A DNA stretch of 64,000 nucleotides from the NCBI GenBank assembly GCA_003049485.1, contig PYST01000187.1, positions 1 to 64,000 on the forward strand, in the 5' to 3' direction. The notes beneath the pieces are model-generated. The model had not been told where the DNA came from. It did not search any database and saw only the letters and a list, made by a program, of their open reading frames with translations. The stretch comes from Ophioceras dolichostomum. Lineage: Eukaryota > Ascomycota > Sordariomycetes > Magnaporthales > Ophioceraceae. Position numbers and translations under genes: made by a program. Below are positions 34,629 to 45,869 of this stretch, piece by piece; position 1 is the first letter of the stretch, and each line of letters opens with the position of its first letter.

Positions 34629-37479
34629 CTACTCCTCGTCCTCCTCCCCAGCCGCCTCCTTCATGTCATACTCCTCATCGACATCCCCAAACCCAAGCCC
34701 GCGGCGCTCCACAAACGCCTCGATCGTCTCCGCCGTCTCCCAGAACCCGCCCTTTCTCGCCAGCTCGACCGCCCTCAGCCCGCCCATCCTGTCCGCCTCC
34801 TCCCTGTGGTCCACCCCGTACTTCTGCAGCAGCCACAGCACCATTCTCGTCAGCCCCGCCGCGGCCGCGACGTGCAGGCACCTCACACCGTCGCCCACGT
34901 CGGCCGGGTCCAGGCCCACGACCCGGACGAGGTACCGCGCCGTCTTCATGTCGTTGGCCCTAACGGCGGCGTGCAGGGCGGTGTACCCGTCCAACCGGGA
35001 CACCGCGAACGGGTTGGCGCCGACGGAGCGCAGGCACTTAACCAGCTCCGGCTTGCGGCACGCGCTCGCCTGGATGAAGGCCGTCCAGCCGTTCGTGAGC
35101 GGAATCTCGAGGTCGACGTTCGGGTGGCGCGCGAAGAAGTAGACGAACTCGAGCGAGCCGGAGGCGACGGCGCAGTGGAGCGGGGTGCGGAGGAGCATCT
35201 CGCTCCTGGTTGAGATGCTGTCCAGCTTCATGGCTTGGCTGGGGAAGACGGTGACGTTCAGGGCCTTGGCCATGTCGAGTACGGCCTGCACCTCGCTGGC
35301 TTTGTTCTTGCCGTTGTCTTTGCTGCTGCTGCCGGTCTTTGGGGTGCTCGTGCTGGTGTTGTCGTCTTCTTTGGTGTCCTCCTCTGGGCTACTATCTGCT
35401 TGGGCTTCCGCGTTGCTGTCCTCTTCGTTGCCCTCTTTGTTTCGCTCTTTACCGGCTTCTTTGCTGCTAGTCTTGCAAACATCTTCACCGCTGTGCTCGC
35501 CGCTGTCACTGCTGCTGCCCTCATTGCTGCTGCCCTCATTGCTGCTGCCCTCATTGCTGCTGCCCTCATTGCTGCTGCCCGCATCGCCGTCACCATCGAG
35601 GCTAGGAACAGGAGGTGGAGGAGGAGGCGGGAAAGGCGTGACGATCGCGTTAATATCCGCGCCTCTCTCGAGGAGGATCTCGGCCAGCCTGCGCATGGCG
35701 CCCGTGGGCATGCCCGTGGCATCCGGCTCGCGGGCTATGTCGTGCAGCGCCGTCCAGCCGAGGACCTCGCCGATGCGCGGGTTGGTGCCGAGGTCGAGGA
35801 GCTGCAGGGCGGTTATGGGCAGGCCCAGGCGCGTGGCGAGCTGGAGGACGGTGCCGCCGCCGCGGGTCGGGGGCAGGTCCTCGCGGTACTGTCCCAGGCA
35901 CTGGTGGAGGCACGCGCTACCGCGCTCGACGAGGATCTTGATGGCGTCTGTGCCGATCACGGTGACGGCCATGAAGAGAGGCGTGAGCGAGACGGGGTCG
36001 CCCTCGGTCGTGTAGACCGTGCAGGGCGAGTTGCCGTCGTGGCGATGAAGCGCGCGGCGGACTTTTCTGTCGGACCGCTGCCCGAGCACGGCCTTGTGCA
36101 GCGCGTTGATCCTGTCGGTGGGGGAGGTCATGACGGCGCCGTAGGTGATCAGCAGCTGGATGAGGATGGGCCGGCCGGAATCGCGCGCCTGGGGCCTAGC
36201 CAGGAGGGCGCGGCCCAGCGGCGTGGAGCCGTTGTCGTCCAGGGCGTTCGGGTCCGCGCCGGCCGAGAGCAGACGGAACACGAGGACGGTCATGCACTCG
36301 CTGCAGGCCAGGTGCAGGGGTGACTGGCCGCGGGAGTCGCGGGTGTCTACGTCGGCGCCCAGATCGATCATCGCAATGGCCGACGCGGTGTCGCCGTCCG
36401 CGGCGAGCGCGTGCAGCGGCGTCTGGCCGTCGGTGGGGCGGATGGCGTTCAGGTCGGCGCCGCACTCGGCGAAGACCTGCAGGTGGCGCACGTCCGTGCA
36501 GAGCCGCGCCCGGAAGATCACCGGCACGCCGCCGTCCGTCTCGACGTAGTTCGGGTTGAACTTCCCCTGCCACAGCAGCCTCTCGACCTCGACCAGCGTG
36601 TAAGCGTGAGAGCCGTTCTTAGTGGCCTCGATTACTTTCTTGGTCATGTCCTCGTCCAGCTTGCGGAGGCGCCTCCGTTCGCTCTCGGGCACGTCTGGCT
36701 CGAACGCTGGATCTCTGTCGTCGTCGAACTCTACCATTGTCATGTTCGCGGAGCTTTCGTACAGGGCCTCGACCAGCACGTAATCCAAGCTTTCCAAGAC
36801 AGGTAGTCGAGGCGAGGCAGGTGAGAATATTGTTAGTGGATGGGCTACTAGTCCTCAATGGCATGTCGGGACAAGGTACGAAAGTTGGTAGTCGTAGGAA
36901 CTTGAATGCATGGATGGGCTGCATTGGGGATTGGTTGGATGGACTGGGGCTGCTCACATACAACTTCACATGGCGAAGCTCGTAGATGACCCTCTGTCTG
37001 TCCAACACAGACCTGTTCATGTAATACTGCAGCCGCTGGACGAAGAAGCGGAGCGGGTCCGTCGATTGGGGATCGATTCCCGGGCCGGGATAGCCTTGCG
37101 GGAGAGGGGGCACGCCCTGGCCGCTCAACATCCTGTCGACATCAAACTTAAGACTTCTCCAAAGGGCCTCGGTGAGGCCCAGCACTTGTACGATGTCCTC
37201 AAAGGCACTGACGAACTTGGACTGGTGGCAGACGCCGGAGTGCGGGGCCAGCATGCGGGTGAGCCGCGTGAACAGCGACTGGGCCATAGTGGCCTCATTG
37301 TACATGAATCGCAGGCATGTGCGGCCGTCGGGGAAGCGGGTGCGAGCCTCCTGCAGGGCCACGACCGCATCGTCGAGATGAAAGAGCACGGTCTTGGCCT
37401 TCTCGGCCACAAAGCTGCGCTTCGGCGCCTGCGGCACGAGGACCGCCACCATGGCGCCGTTGCTCTTAGCTGTGGCCAT
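34629..37479 (-). CDS. Ankyrin-repeat protein with a novel N-terminal domain
   Basis: Two exons (37479-36962 and 36789-34629) join in phase to 892 residues. The donor GTATGT was chosen over the overlapping GTGAGC because only it keeps phase. Residues 1-190 form an alpha-helical domain that I do not recognise. Ankyrin repeats follow in two blocks, with consensus pieces such as DGQTPLHALAADGD, RGQSPLHLACSE, LGWTALHDIA, RTPLHCAVASG and DGYTALHAAV. The blocks are separated by a disordered acidic insert of about 110 residues that starts with a Pro run and four GSSNE repeats. It is probably a cytosolic or nuclear scaffold. Start Met 37479 is the first ATG in frame; codons before it lack ATG. Confidence 0.85.
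35511..35580. repeat. 15-bp coding repeat (GSSNE) in the ankyrin gene
   Basis: GCTGCTGCCCTCATT is repeated four times plus a partial unit. On the minus strand it encodes Gly-Ser-Ser-Asn-Glu in tandem, in a linker between ankyrin blocks. Confidence 0.9.
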
Positions 37480-39061
37480 GGGGAAGTGCGTGCGCAAAGG
37501 GCGCCGATTAACCGGTCAATGTCAAATGATTAAGTAATGGTTGACACAAAGATTGGTAGGTAGGTTCAGGCAGTTGGTTCAGGCAGTTGGTTCAAAAGGC
37601 TCCAATTGACCGTGGTGGGAGTTGGCTTGGTTTATTCCATCCATGATCCATCCCTTCAACAAAAAGTGGGCGGGTGACCCTGTTCTTTCATCCAAATCGG
37701 AGTCAAAACCCCTGCTCAACCCCGCTGCACAGCTGCACGTGTGCTAACCGAAATCTACTCGAAGTCGTCACGGTAAGTACTACTAGGTGGGCTTAGGCAC
37801 CAACCTGACTGCATGTGTCTCAGCAAAGTCGAAGGAGAGTTGTATCAACATTTCGTCCATAACATTTTAGATGAGGGCGTTCTTTATCAAGTAAGGTCGA
37901 GATGGAACTTGGAAGTCACTTTGCTGCAGGTAAGGCAGCCGCGGCAGTGAGGCCTGAAAAACAGCAGGACCAAGAAATACTACTAAAGTCAGCTGCCCAA
38001 CCGCGATGGTGCCAAACGACCAATCTAGATTCGATTCACTTCAAGAGGAAGGTTATCAGTGGCAGACGAACGGCCCTCAGGCAGGGTGCAGGACCTAACC
38101 CCAACATGGTCGCCTAACCCAGATTCCGCGCCGTTCACAACGGCTGAACCCGAACCTTACCCTGTCTCTCTCTCTCTCTGCAATGAATCAGTCAATTAAT
38201 TAGCCCCCTCATCAACCGCCATTGATGGGGTTTGCGGCCTGTCACTGGGCCGGCGGTTCTCTGAGATTGTCTTTGTATGGCTACAGTCGGTATCTCAACA
38301 GGGTAGCCGGTTGTCTGGAGCCGCTGGTCTGAGCCATGTAGACTTCGCCTTGAAATGTGGCCGACCAGGTCCATCAAGGGCCTCCCGGCCATGATCGGAT
38401 AATGCAGGCAGCTCGTAGGCTTAAAGGGAAGTAAGTACCGCTGTTGGCTGTAGGCTGCGCAGGCTGCATGGACTGCTGGCGCCTGAGAAATGGCCCTCCC
38501 ATCAAATTGCGCCACAAAGCCAAAACCCCAGGAGTCGATAGGTTTCCAGTGAGTCACAAGAGAAAGGCCAGGCCGCTGGCCAATCCGAACCCAGGCCAAT
38601 ACACCACTATTATTGCGGTTTAGTTCGGCCCATGACTCCTCGCCACCTGGCCTGGGCCCTGTAGGCCATATCGCCCGGGCAAGCGCGACCCCCGAAGAGG
38701 GGCAGGCAGCCGCCTTCCTTATAATTGACATAACTGACAGCTTTGGAAGCTTCTCCATACTTCCTGCCCTCACTTTGCGATTCTCTGCCAAGCAGCCTCC
38801 TTCGCCCGTTGCGAATACACACACAATCAACTTACCACAAAGGTTCGTAAAAACAATGTCTACTAGATTTTCTCCAGAGAGAGGATTTCCCTTCGTCTCG
38901 AAGTCATGCTCACAATCGCCCTCCAGGCAAGCCTCCAGCTCATCAAGCGCCCTTCAATCTAGTACTTACATCTTATCGACCTCCACGCGCGCCCTTTCAG
39001 CCTTTACCGGGTGACACACACCGGCGGGGAAAACAAGTAGAAGAAACAGCCAGAGGCGTCT

Positions 39062-39096
<35 letters not shown>

Positions 39097-39122
39097 AGAG
39101 AAGGACAACAACACCCGCAACC
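37480..39122. other. Intergenic region; GAAA microsatellite before the next gene
   Basis: No supported gene. The minus-strand open frame around 38192-38830 lacks domain or codon support. Close to the next gene there is a GAAA repeat (about 39062-39096, eight or more units) in the presumed 5' leader, 25 bp before its start codon. Confidence 0.45.
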
Positions 39123-40658
39123 ATGGGTTTAGAGCTTTATAAAGCCGGTCCATCAGACCTCTCCCTCACCGCGGATGACGGCCCAGACCTCCGCGGCTTC
39201 CCAGGCAGGCACTTCCCCGGGCGGCAGCCCTCAGACTCGCGGACCAAGAACAGCGGCCACCCGAGCCGCGAGAAGCTCTTCAAATGGGGCTACCGCGCCG
39301 CCATCGCCGACGCAACCGCCGACGACGGCCGCCCGTCCCTCAGCGAGTGGAAGCTCCGCGAGCTCGAGCACGCCTACCGCGGCCGCTCCTCCGTGGGAGG
39401 TCCATCGCCCGCCGAGGTGACCACCGCCCGCCTGCGCGTGCACGGCCGGCTTCGCAGAGGCCATGCCTCCGACGTGCACGAGGGGCTCGCCCTCGCGCGC
39501 TCGAGCAGTTTCCAAGTCCCCCTCGCGAGCCAGGGCCGCCGCCCGCCGTCGCTCGAGCGCCAGGAGGCCTTCCGCGACTCCAGCACCTGTAAGCGCCGCC
39601 GGTCGCTGGACGACAACAACCACCACGGCGGTGATGGTGGCTATTTCTTCCCCACGGCCTCCTCCTCCTCCTTGTCTGGCTCTGGCTCTGGCTTCTCCGA
39701 CGAGACCGAGGCCGCCGCCGCCGCTGCTGCCGCCGAGACGGCCGAGCTGTACCGCATCGGCCTGCTCTACGACGACGAGCACCTCCGCGGGTCCGGCTTC
39801 GGCTTCGACGTGGTCGACCACCCGGAGCCGGCCTACACCCTCCGCGTCGCCCCTCCGAGCGCGCTCCAGAACCGTCGGAATCGGAAGCGCAAGAGCAATC
39901 TGGGCCAGGACGAGCGCAGCGGCGCCCCCTCTCCCGACTCCGTGCCTACCTCCGCCTTCGACCCGCTGCCTCTCGAGCTGTCCTTTCGCGCTCTCGGCGA
40001 CGACGATGCCATCGCTGCTTTTCTGATCTCCCCCGACAAGGAGGAGTTCGATGCGGCTGTTGCGTCGGGCGTCAGCGTGCACGGGGATGACGACGAGGAG
40101 GAGGTTGGCGACGAGAAAGATCAAGATTCTTCTTCTTCTTCCGGGGCGGCTCCAGACGTCAGCGAGGACAAGGATGAGGAGGAGGTCGACGAGGAGGAGG
40201 ATCAAGATGCTTCTCGTTCCGATGAATGCTCAATCAACATTCGATCTACTTCCGTTCCCACGCTGGCCCATGCCACTTCTCCCTACGCGGCTTACACGCC
40301 TACATTCACACACTACCCTTCAGTTCATCAGATTGCCTACGCGCACGACAACGACAACAACGACAACCTCACAAACCACAACACCACCATTACTACCCCC
40401 TCAACTGCCGTCCCAGCCGCGACCGCCTTCCCAGACCTCATCGAAGACAACAGCTCCTCCTCCTCCGCCAGCAGCAACGCGACGGACGAGGACCATTCCC
40501 AGTGCGGCCACCAAGTGGAGGAGGTGGTGGTGGACTGGATGTCCGACGACGACGACGAGGAGCAGCACCACGACGGCGGAGACGGGCTGGAGGAAGAGGA
40601 AGACGTCGACGACGGCGGAAACGCGCTGCTCACCCCCGGCTGGATCATGGTGGATTAG
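39123..40658 (+). CDS. Hypothetical acidic, intrinsically disordered protein
   Basis: A single exon of 511 residues begins with a strong ACAACCATGG context. The first 120 residues are basic and helix-prone (EWKLRELEHAYRGR). The middle holds short Ala, Ser and Gly runs and an RRNRKRKSN nuclear-localisation-like stretch. The last 180 residues are dominated by Asp/Glu clusters and end in GWIMVD. No domain is recognisable. Strong third-position GC and a continuous 511-codon frame support coding. The repeats at DNA level are imperfect GAC/GAG runs. Confidence 0.7.
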   Translation: MGLELYKAGPSDLSLTADDGPDLRGFPGRHFPGRQPSDSRTKNSGHPSREKLFKWGYRAAIADATADDGRPSLSEWKLRELEHAYRGRSSVGGPSPAEVTTARLRVHGRLRRGHASDVHEGLALARSSSFQVPLASQGRRPPSLERQEAFRDSSTCKRRRSLDDNNHHGGDGGYFFPTASSSSLSGSGSGFSDETEAAAAAAAAETAELYRIGLLYDDEHLRGSGFGFDVVDHPEPAYTLRVAPPSALQNRRNRKRKSNLGQDERSGAPSPDSVPTSAFDPLPLELSFRALGDDDAIAAFLISPDKEEFDAAVASGVSVHGDDDEEEVGDEKDQDSSSSSGAAPDVSEDKDEEEVDEEEDQDASRSDECSINIRSTSVPTLAHATSPYAAYTPTFTHYPSVHQIAYAHDNDNNDNLTNHNTTITTPSTAVPAATAFPDLIEDNSSSSSASSNATDEDHSQCGHQVEEVVVDWMSDDDDEEQHHDGGDGLEEEEDVDDGGNALLTPGWIMVD

Positions 40659-41871
40659 GATTTCGGGGACTTGAAAAAAGACGGCTCGTAGCAGGTCCGC
40701 CATAGTAACCACGATTCCCGTGCGCGCCTTCGGGATCGAGAGACACACGTCACATTCCACAATTGGGAGAGAACATAGACATGTCTTCTCTGAGGAATAC
40801 GGACTGGCCCTCAACAAAACAAAAGTTCTCTTTCTTCGTCCATCATAATCCATCTGGCCGGAAAAGCACCTGAGCGGGTGGGCTGTCGGCGTTCAAAAGC
40901 GGCAACCAACCTCCCTTGTGTTGATACCGATGTATTAATACGCTTCTCCTTCTTCTTTCCCCCTTTCTTTTTCTTTCCTTTCTCTCTTGTACCTCTTCCT
41001 CTGTGCTACTACTCTCTTCTTGTACCAAAGCGACGGAGCGGGTTCGCAATTTTCGGTCGGTCGGTCAGTCGGTCGGCGAACCGGCGACGGCGCTGTTGCC
41101 ATCTTTTTCTTTTTCGGCATCTTGATTTTCTTTCCATTTTTCCCCTCTGCTTTCTTTTCTCTCTTCTCCTTGTTTTTTTCCTTTACCTATTTTCTTTCGC
41201 TACCTAGGTAGTCTCTATACCCTCATCTAGATATCTCTCAGCAATTTGCACTACAAGCTATTGCTCCAATCACACTCATTTTTGTCGTTGTTGTTATCTC
41301 CTCTTGCACTCATTGCACTGATTGGGCATGTCTAGCGGATTGCGGTCGGCGGTCGCATTGGGGACGATGGGTCATCAATCATCACTCATCAGCCACAATC
41401 ATCAGTGATCAATTGCACCCCTTCTCGACCCTTTCACTGTTTTTGGACGCTACTCCGCTAGGTACCTACTCACCAACAGCCTTCCAGCCTATCCGGCATT
41501 GTAAATATGGCATCTTTCTCCTTAACCTCCAGGGGTTCCGGTCGACGGTCCCGTTTTCTAACTGGCCCAAATCGTAGCACGTGACTGGCTCGTGCACCGT
41601 CCCCAGAAGCTCCGTGACTTTGCTCGTCTTATCACCAAACCTCGACCTCCGTCTCTGTGGAAGCCCTTTTTCCCATGGGCTTTCCCATGGGCTTTCCCAG
41701 CACGCCGTGCGACATTTACCGCAGCGTACCACTGAGGTGTAGTTAGTTAGCATCGCCGTTCCACCTGCCCGTTCGGATATTTGACCACCATTTTCCATTC
41801 CCATACTTCCCTCTTCCTCTTCCCTCTTCTCCCTCCTCCACCCCTCTCCCCCCCTACCTGTAGTCATCGCT
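40659..41871. other. Intergenic region with palindromic motifs
   Basis: T- and C-rich sequence (40940-41200). TACCTAGGTA at 41201-41210 and TAGGTACCTA at 41459-41468 are perfect 10-bp palindromes. The pyrimidine tract 41790-41860 ends just before the next start codon and is typical of fungal core promoters. Confidence 0.5.
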
Positions 41872-42630
41872 ATGGAGTCTGCGGAATCGCTCCCGAAGGT
41901 ATACCAGCTTCTCGATCGCGTACTTATTGTGGAGAAGAACAAGCACACCAAGCGGCAGCCGGCCGAGCATGAATACTTCCGCCGGTCCAACGGCGGAGTC
42001 GTCCATCCGTGGTGGACGAGGGAACGGATCCAAAACGAGGCCGCCGCGATCAAGTTCGTTGCCGCACATACCACCATCCCGGTGCCAGAACACCAACTTT
42101 ACGAAAGGGACGGGCTGCTTCACCTCGACAAATATCGGATTCCCGGCGTCATGCTTTCGGAAATCAACGAGAAGGACATGCCCGCCGCGGTTGAGGCGGT
42201 TGCGAAGCAGCTGGAGGAAGACGTCCTGCCGCAACTCCGCAGCCTTCGCCGGGGATTCATCGGCTGCGTCGACCGTTCCCTCCCGGTGATGCCGCCGCCG
42301 CGGATCTACCGGCGCGACCGCCGAACCTGGGAACGAATCACCTCCGAGCACGACGAATTCGCATTCGTGTTCTGCCACAACGATCTTAGCCAACGCAACA
42401 TCCTTGTCGATCCTGACACTTTCCAAATCACGAGGATCATCGACTGGGAATTTGCGGGGTATTTCCCGCCTGAGTGGGAGCTTGCGATCTGGCGTTGTGA
42501 GACATTGGACGGACCAGGGGTGGTGAGTTTGGAGGTTTGGGAGCGAGATCTCGCTTTGTTTGGCCTTCAGCCAGAACATATCAGGGATTGTGCTAATAAG
42601 CAGCCGCCTTTGCCTCCGGGCCGGAACTGA
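41872..42630 (+). CDS. Aminoglycoside-phosphotransferase-family (APH) kinase-like protein
   Basis: One exon of 252 residues. The catalytic loop FCHNDLSQRNILVD has His169, Asn170 and Asp171, and the metal site is RIIDWEFAGYFPPEWE (Asp191). Both are diagnostic of the fungal phosphotransferase-enzyme family. It is shorter than the usual 270-350 residues because the N-lobe is compact. It should transfer phosphate to a small hydroxylated molecule; the substrate is unknown. It is not a close copy of the other APH-fold gene at 32050-33192: the catalytic loops differ (HND against HGD). Confidence 0.85.
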   Translation: MESAESLPKVYQLLDRVLIVEKNKHTKRQPAEHEYFRRSNGGVVHPWWTRERIQNEAAAIKFVAAHTTIPVPEHQLYERDGLLHLDKYRIPGVMLSEINEKDMPAAVEAVAKQLEEDVLPQLRSLRRGFIGCVDRSLPVMPPPRIYRRDRRTWERITSEHDEFAFVFCHNDLSQRNILVDPDTFQITRIIDWEFAGYFPPEWELAIWRCETLDGPGVVSLEVWERDLALFGLQPEHIRDCANKQPPLPPGRN

Positions 42631-43284
42631 AGAGCAGGCAGGCCTCAAGGCCCTGGGAGACGCTCATCAGTTCTCTGCTATGGAAAGGCTGGGAGAGCCT
42701 GCCTCGAGGCCGTCAAGCCCATGTGAGGTAAGAGTGAACGTAGGAAGCAAGGTTAATGTGAAACTTGCACTTGCGTTCTCTATCTAAAGGGAGAATAATC
42801 TCTTTAAATTTGGGATAGGGCAGGCGATGGATCGTGCATACACATACAGAAAAGAAAGTTGAGAGGAATTAGGGGAGAGGGGGCGGGACGGGGTCGAGGG
42901 AACTAGAAAACTAATGAGATGAAATCTAAAAACCGAACTAGAAGCTCAAAGAAGATTATCAAAGAAACAAGCTCGTCCGATCCTGCTCATTCGCGTAGTA
43001 AGTTGCGCAGGCATCCAATAGCTCTCCGTCGTTTTCCCCCTGGACAGGGAGGAGGCGGCACTTGCAGCTCGGCCGGCTGGCGGTCAGCGTCCAGGAAGGG
43101 GGGGGAGGGTAGGCTCGGATCTAGGTGTAGCAGAGGAAGAAAATTGAGGTTGGGTATTGCGTTGTGGAATCGCAGGGAGAATGATTAGTAGTGCTGCCTG
43201 CTCCCTTTATTCTCTCGTTTAAAACGGAAACCTGTAGCAAAAGAAAAAAGAGAAAAGAGAAAACTCACCGGTAAAGAACGAAGA
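42631..43284. other. Intergenic stretch, no gene seen
   Basis: Purine-rich sequence on the plus strand. Nothing recognisable besides possible 3' ends for the flanking convergent genes. Confidence 0.4.
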
Positions 43285-44213
43285 CTAAAAGAACGCGATC
43301 CCCACTCCAAGCGCCGTGAACAGAAACCATATTCCGAACCCCTGGTGGCTCATAAACCGCTCGAACCCGTCATCTCCAAGCAGCCCCGTCGCCAGGGCGA
43401 CAAACAGCATGCGACATAATCAAAAATAGGAGGTAGTAGTGCTCCTTCCACCGCGCCGCCGCCTCGGCCAGCCGTCCCCCCGGCCAGCCGTCCCCCGAAC
43501 GAACCCTGCGACCTCTTCAGCCTCAGCCTCAGCGCCCCCTCGTTGAGCGGCCTCCCGGCCTCGCTGCAGATCGTCATCACCCCGTAGTCCGTCAGCGCCA
43601 CCCCCGCTCGCGTCGTCCTTCGCCGTGGGGAAGCACCCCAGCCGGAAGTGCCAAGTGCCTGTCCCCCACAGTACGCAGGAGCTGCGCGTGCGTCACGCGG
43701 TGCTTCTTCCCGGACCCGGCCGCGGGCGGCAGGCTCCTCAGCAGCAGCGCCTCGGCGGCCGGGTTTGCTCGCCAGCCCCCGCCACGCCTGCAACGGCTCC
43801 AGGGGCTGGAGGCCGCCCCGGTGCGCCACCTCGTCAGCGCGACGCCGGTTACCAGCATCAGGAGCGCTGTGAAGGCCAGCAGCGCCCCCCAGCGTGGCCC
43901 TCGCCGAGGCGGTGAACAACCGCGAGCGTGATCGCGGCGCGGCCGCTCAAGCTGTCCGGCGAGCAGGTCCCCATACGGCTTCGGCCCCACGGCCTCGGGC
44001 GAGAGCGGGATTCAGCACCGTCGACGCGAGCAGCAGCAGCGCTTTAGAGAGGAACACGACGGGGCGGGCCGCCTTTTTCCCACCACCACTTCGTCGCCGG
44101 CCCGCAGCGGCGGCAGCGGCAGTAGCGGCAGCAGAACAACGGTGGAAACGACGGCGACGACAAAAAAAGAGGGAACCAAACGTCCTGAACGCCGCAGGGG
44201 TGCTGTAATCCAT
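43285..44213 (-). pseudogene. Multi-pass membrane protein gene broken by indels
   Basis: Protein-like pieces follow each other on the minus strand in alternating frames. They run from MDYSTPAAFRTFG (44213), through VFLSKALLLLASTVLNPALA and VGPKPYGDLLAGQLERP, then the helix LLAFTALLMLVTGVAL, LTDYGVMTICSEAGRPLNEG, WKEHYYLLFLIMS, MLFVALATGLLGDDGFERF and GIWFLFTALGVGIAFF, ending at stop 43285. Four frame changes are needed. One is an exact 16-bp tandem duplication (43465-43496). Another is a single extra base at about 43411. The protein had at least four hydrophobic segments; I cannot name the family. Confidence 0.6.
43465..43496. repeat. Exact 16-bp tandem duplication (frameshifting)
   Basis: CGGCCAGCCGTCCCCC occurs twice in succession. 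Removing one copy joins FGGRLA directly to EAAARWKEHYY in one frame on the minus strand, so the duplication itself accounts for that frame break. Confidence 0.9.
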
Positions 44214-44418
44214 GTGTTCCTGTTGGCGGTCCCGTTTTGGCCAAGCCTATTTCATGCCTTACTTCCCTTACTTCTCAGGCACAGAGGCCCCACACAAGGG
44301 CCCTCTCTCTCTCTCTCTCTCTTCGGCTCTCCTCGCCATGCCCCATGTAACACCGGCGTACGGAGTTCCAACACGCACGTCAACGAAAAACAAAAGGAAG
44401 AAAGAAACAGTTCAGAGT

Positions 44419-44820
44419 TCAGGCCGCCCGGGTACTGAAACGCGACGCCCCTTCCAGCAGCGACATGGAGGACGTGATGGTCGGCATTTCCGGGGCTGGG
44501 CTGACCTCCTGCGCAAAGTCGATGAGCGATATTGAGGATGGAAGATCCGAGGGCGGTTGTTGAGACGATAGCCTGCCGAGCCGAGGCTTGGACCTGAGCA
44601 CGTCTGACCACACTGCGCTGTCGTAGCCAAGGGGCCGCCGTTTCTTCTTAGGCGGTGCAGCGGCCTCAGCTGAGGAGGTTGACGTTGGCGCGTGGTTGGC
44701 GTGCTGGGGTCGTTTGGCTCTTGTCCCGGGCCCTGTTGCTTGTGGCGGCTCTGCTGTCGCCATTGTCGCCGTTGTCGCCGTTGTCGCCGCCGGCCGCTGC
44801 TGCCGATTAGAAGAAGGCAT
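44419..44820 (-). CDS. Hypothetical small ORF downstream of the truncated kinase
   Basis: 133 codons starting with ATG four bases after the kinase stop. It is Ala/Thr/Pro-rich at first, then has PPKKKRRPLGYDSAVWSDVL and SSISLIDFAQEV. It could be the displaced C-terminal part of the kinase gene in another frame rather than an independent gene. No domain is seen. Confidence 0.3.
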   Translation of the reverse strand: MPSSNRQQRPAATTATTATMATAEPPQATGPGTRAKRPQHANHAPTSTSSAEAAAPPKKKRRPLGYDSAVWSDVLRSKPRLGRLSSQQPPSDLPSSISLIDFAQEVSPAPEMPTITSSMSLLEGASRFSTRAA

Positions 44821-44824
44821 CTCC

Positions 44825-45598
44825 TCAACGGCCGATAGAAACTCCCCCGACGTGTTTTAAAAACTTCTCCCAGGTCGAAGCCCGGCTGAGACTGTCGGTA
44901 TCTTCGTCGCTGCGCTCGCGCCCGCTTTTCTGCTCCTGCGTCTCGGCCGCCGACGCCCACGACTCGTGCGTGTCGTGAGTGTCGGCGACAGATGCTCGCT
45001 CTTCCTCGTCACCCAGCTGTCGTTTTTGTGCAGCCGGTATCGGCGTCATCGCCCCGTCATCGTCGTCTTCGGCATCGAGCACGTCGCCGTTGCGTGCCCT
45101 CTTGAACAGGCCGTTGGCGCAGCCCTGCTGCAAGCATTCGTGGGCCTGGAAGCGGGCACCGGGGTCGAAAACGAGCATGTGCTTCAGGATGTCTATGATC
45201 TGGTCGCCGGGGTTTTCGGCGTCCCGCTTCTGGACCTCTTCGAGGAGCGTCCGCGACCAGAACCTGACCCATATGTTGGGGGGCCTGTGAGACATGCCCC
45301 GGGTGTTTGGGCGCCCGTACGTCCACTCGAGCATGATGGCCCCGGCCGACCAGATGTCTACAGACACCCAGTAGCCTTGCGTGGACTGGCTGCGCCGGTG
45401 GCTAGGGAACACGTCTGGCGCGCCGTGCAGCCGCGTCCCGCAAAAGGTCGTCATAAGCGTGACCGGCACCCCCTCTCGTGACAGGCCAAAGTCGCTGACG
45501 ACGATGCGGAAAGGGTCGAGGCTTTCCACCAGCATGTTTTCCGGCTTGAGGTCGCGGTGGGCTACGTTGCGGCTGTGCAGGTAGTCGAGCACGACGAG
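44825..45598 (-). pseudogene. Ser/Thr protein kinase, 5'-truncated
   Basis: The ORF carries only the C-lobe of a eukaryotic protein kinase. It has LDYLHSRNVAHRDLKPENML (catalytic loop), VVSDFGLSREG (magnesium motif), TTFCGTRLHGAPDVF (activation loop and APE equivalent), VDIWSAGAIMLEW (subdomain IX) and a C-terminal acidic region. Gly-loop, Lys and alpha-C Glu are absent. Upstream of about 45598 the sequence switches abruptly to unrelated DNA with no exon that continues the N-lobe. I infer truncation by rearrangement; the fragment cannot be an active kinase. Confidence 0.7.
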
Positions 45599-45869
45599 CT
45601 ACTGTCGTATCTCACACTTACACCATTTGTCGTGCGACGTTGATTGGACGGATAATTACCGGAGGGTGAGAAGATACATCCTTTGCTTTCAGGCCACCAC
45701 CAGAAGAGAGCTGAGCGCCCTCCTCCATAGTATTCTCCCACCTCGTACTTGTGTTGATGATTACCATAATGCCGAAGATGGCAACCCAGGTAAGGCAAGC
45801 CATTTGCAATGCTGTCCTTCTCCCCGCCTGGGCACCCCAGTGCTAGGACCTAACTAGCTAACAATTACA

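Noticed and set aside
35235..36323. 362-codon plus-strand open frame
   Set aside because: Antisense to the ankyrin gene and without any domain.
36957..36958. GTGAGC donor for the ankyrin gene's intron
   Set aside because: Using it leaves exon 1 in phase 0 while the exon 2 acceptor needs phase 2; GTATGT four bases earlier closes the frame.
38192..38830. 212-codon minus-strand open frame
   Set aside because: Considered as a gene, but it shows no family motif, no consistent codon bias and no promoter or splice context. Kept as intergenic.
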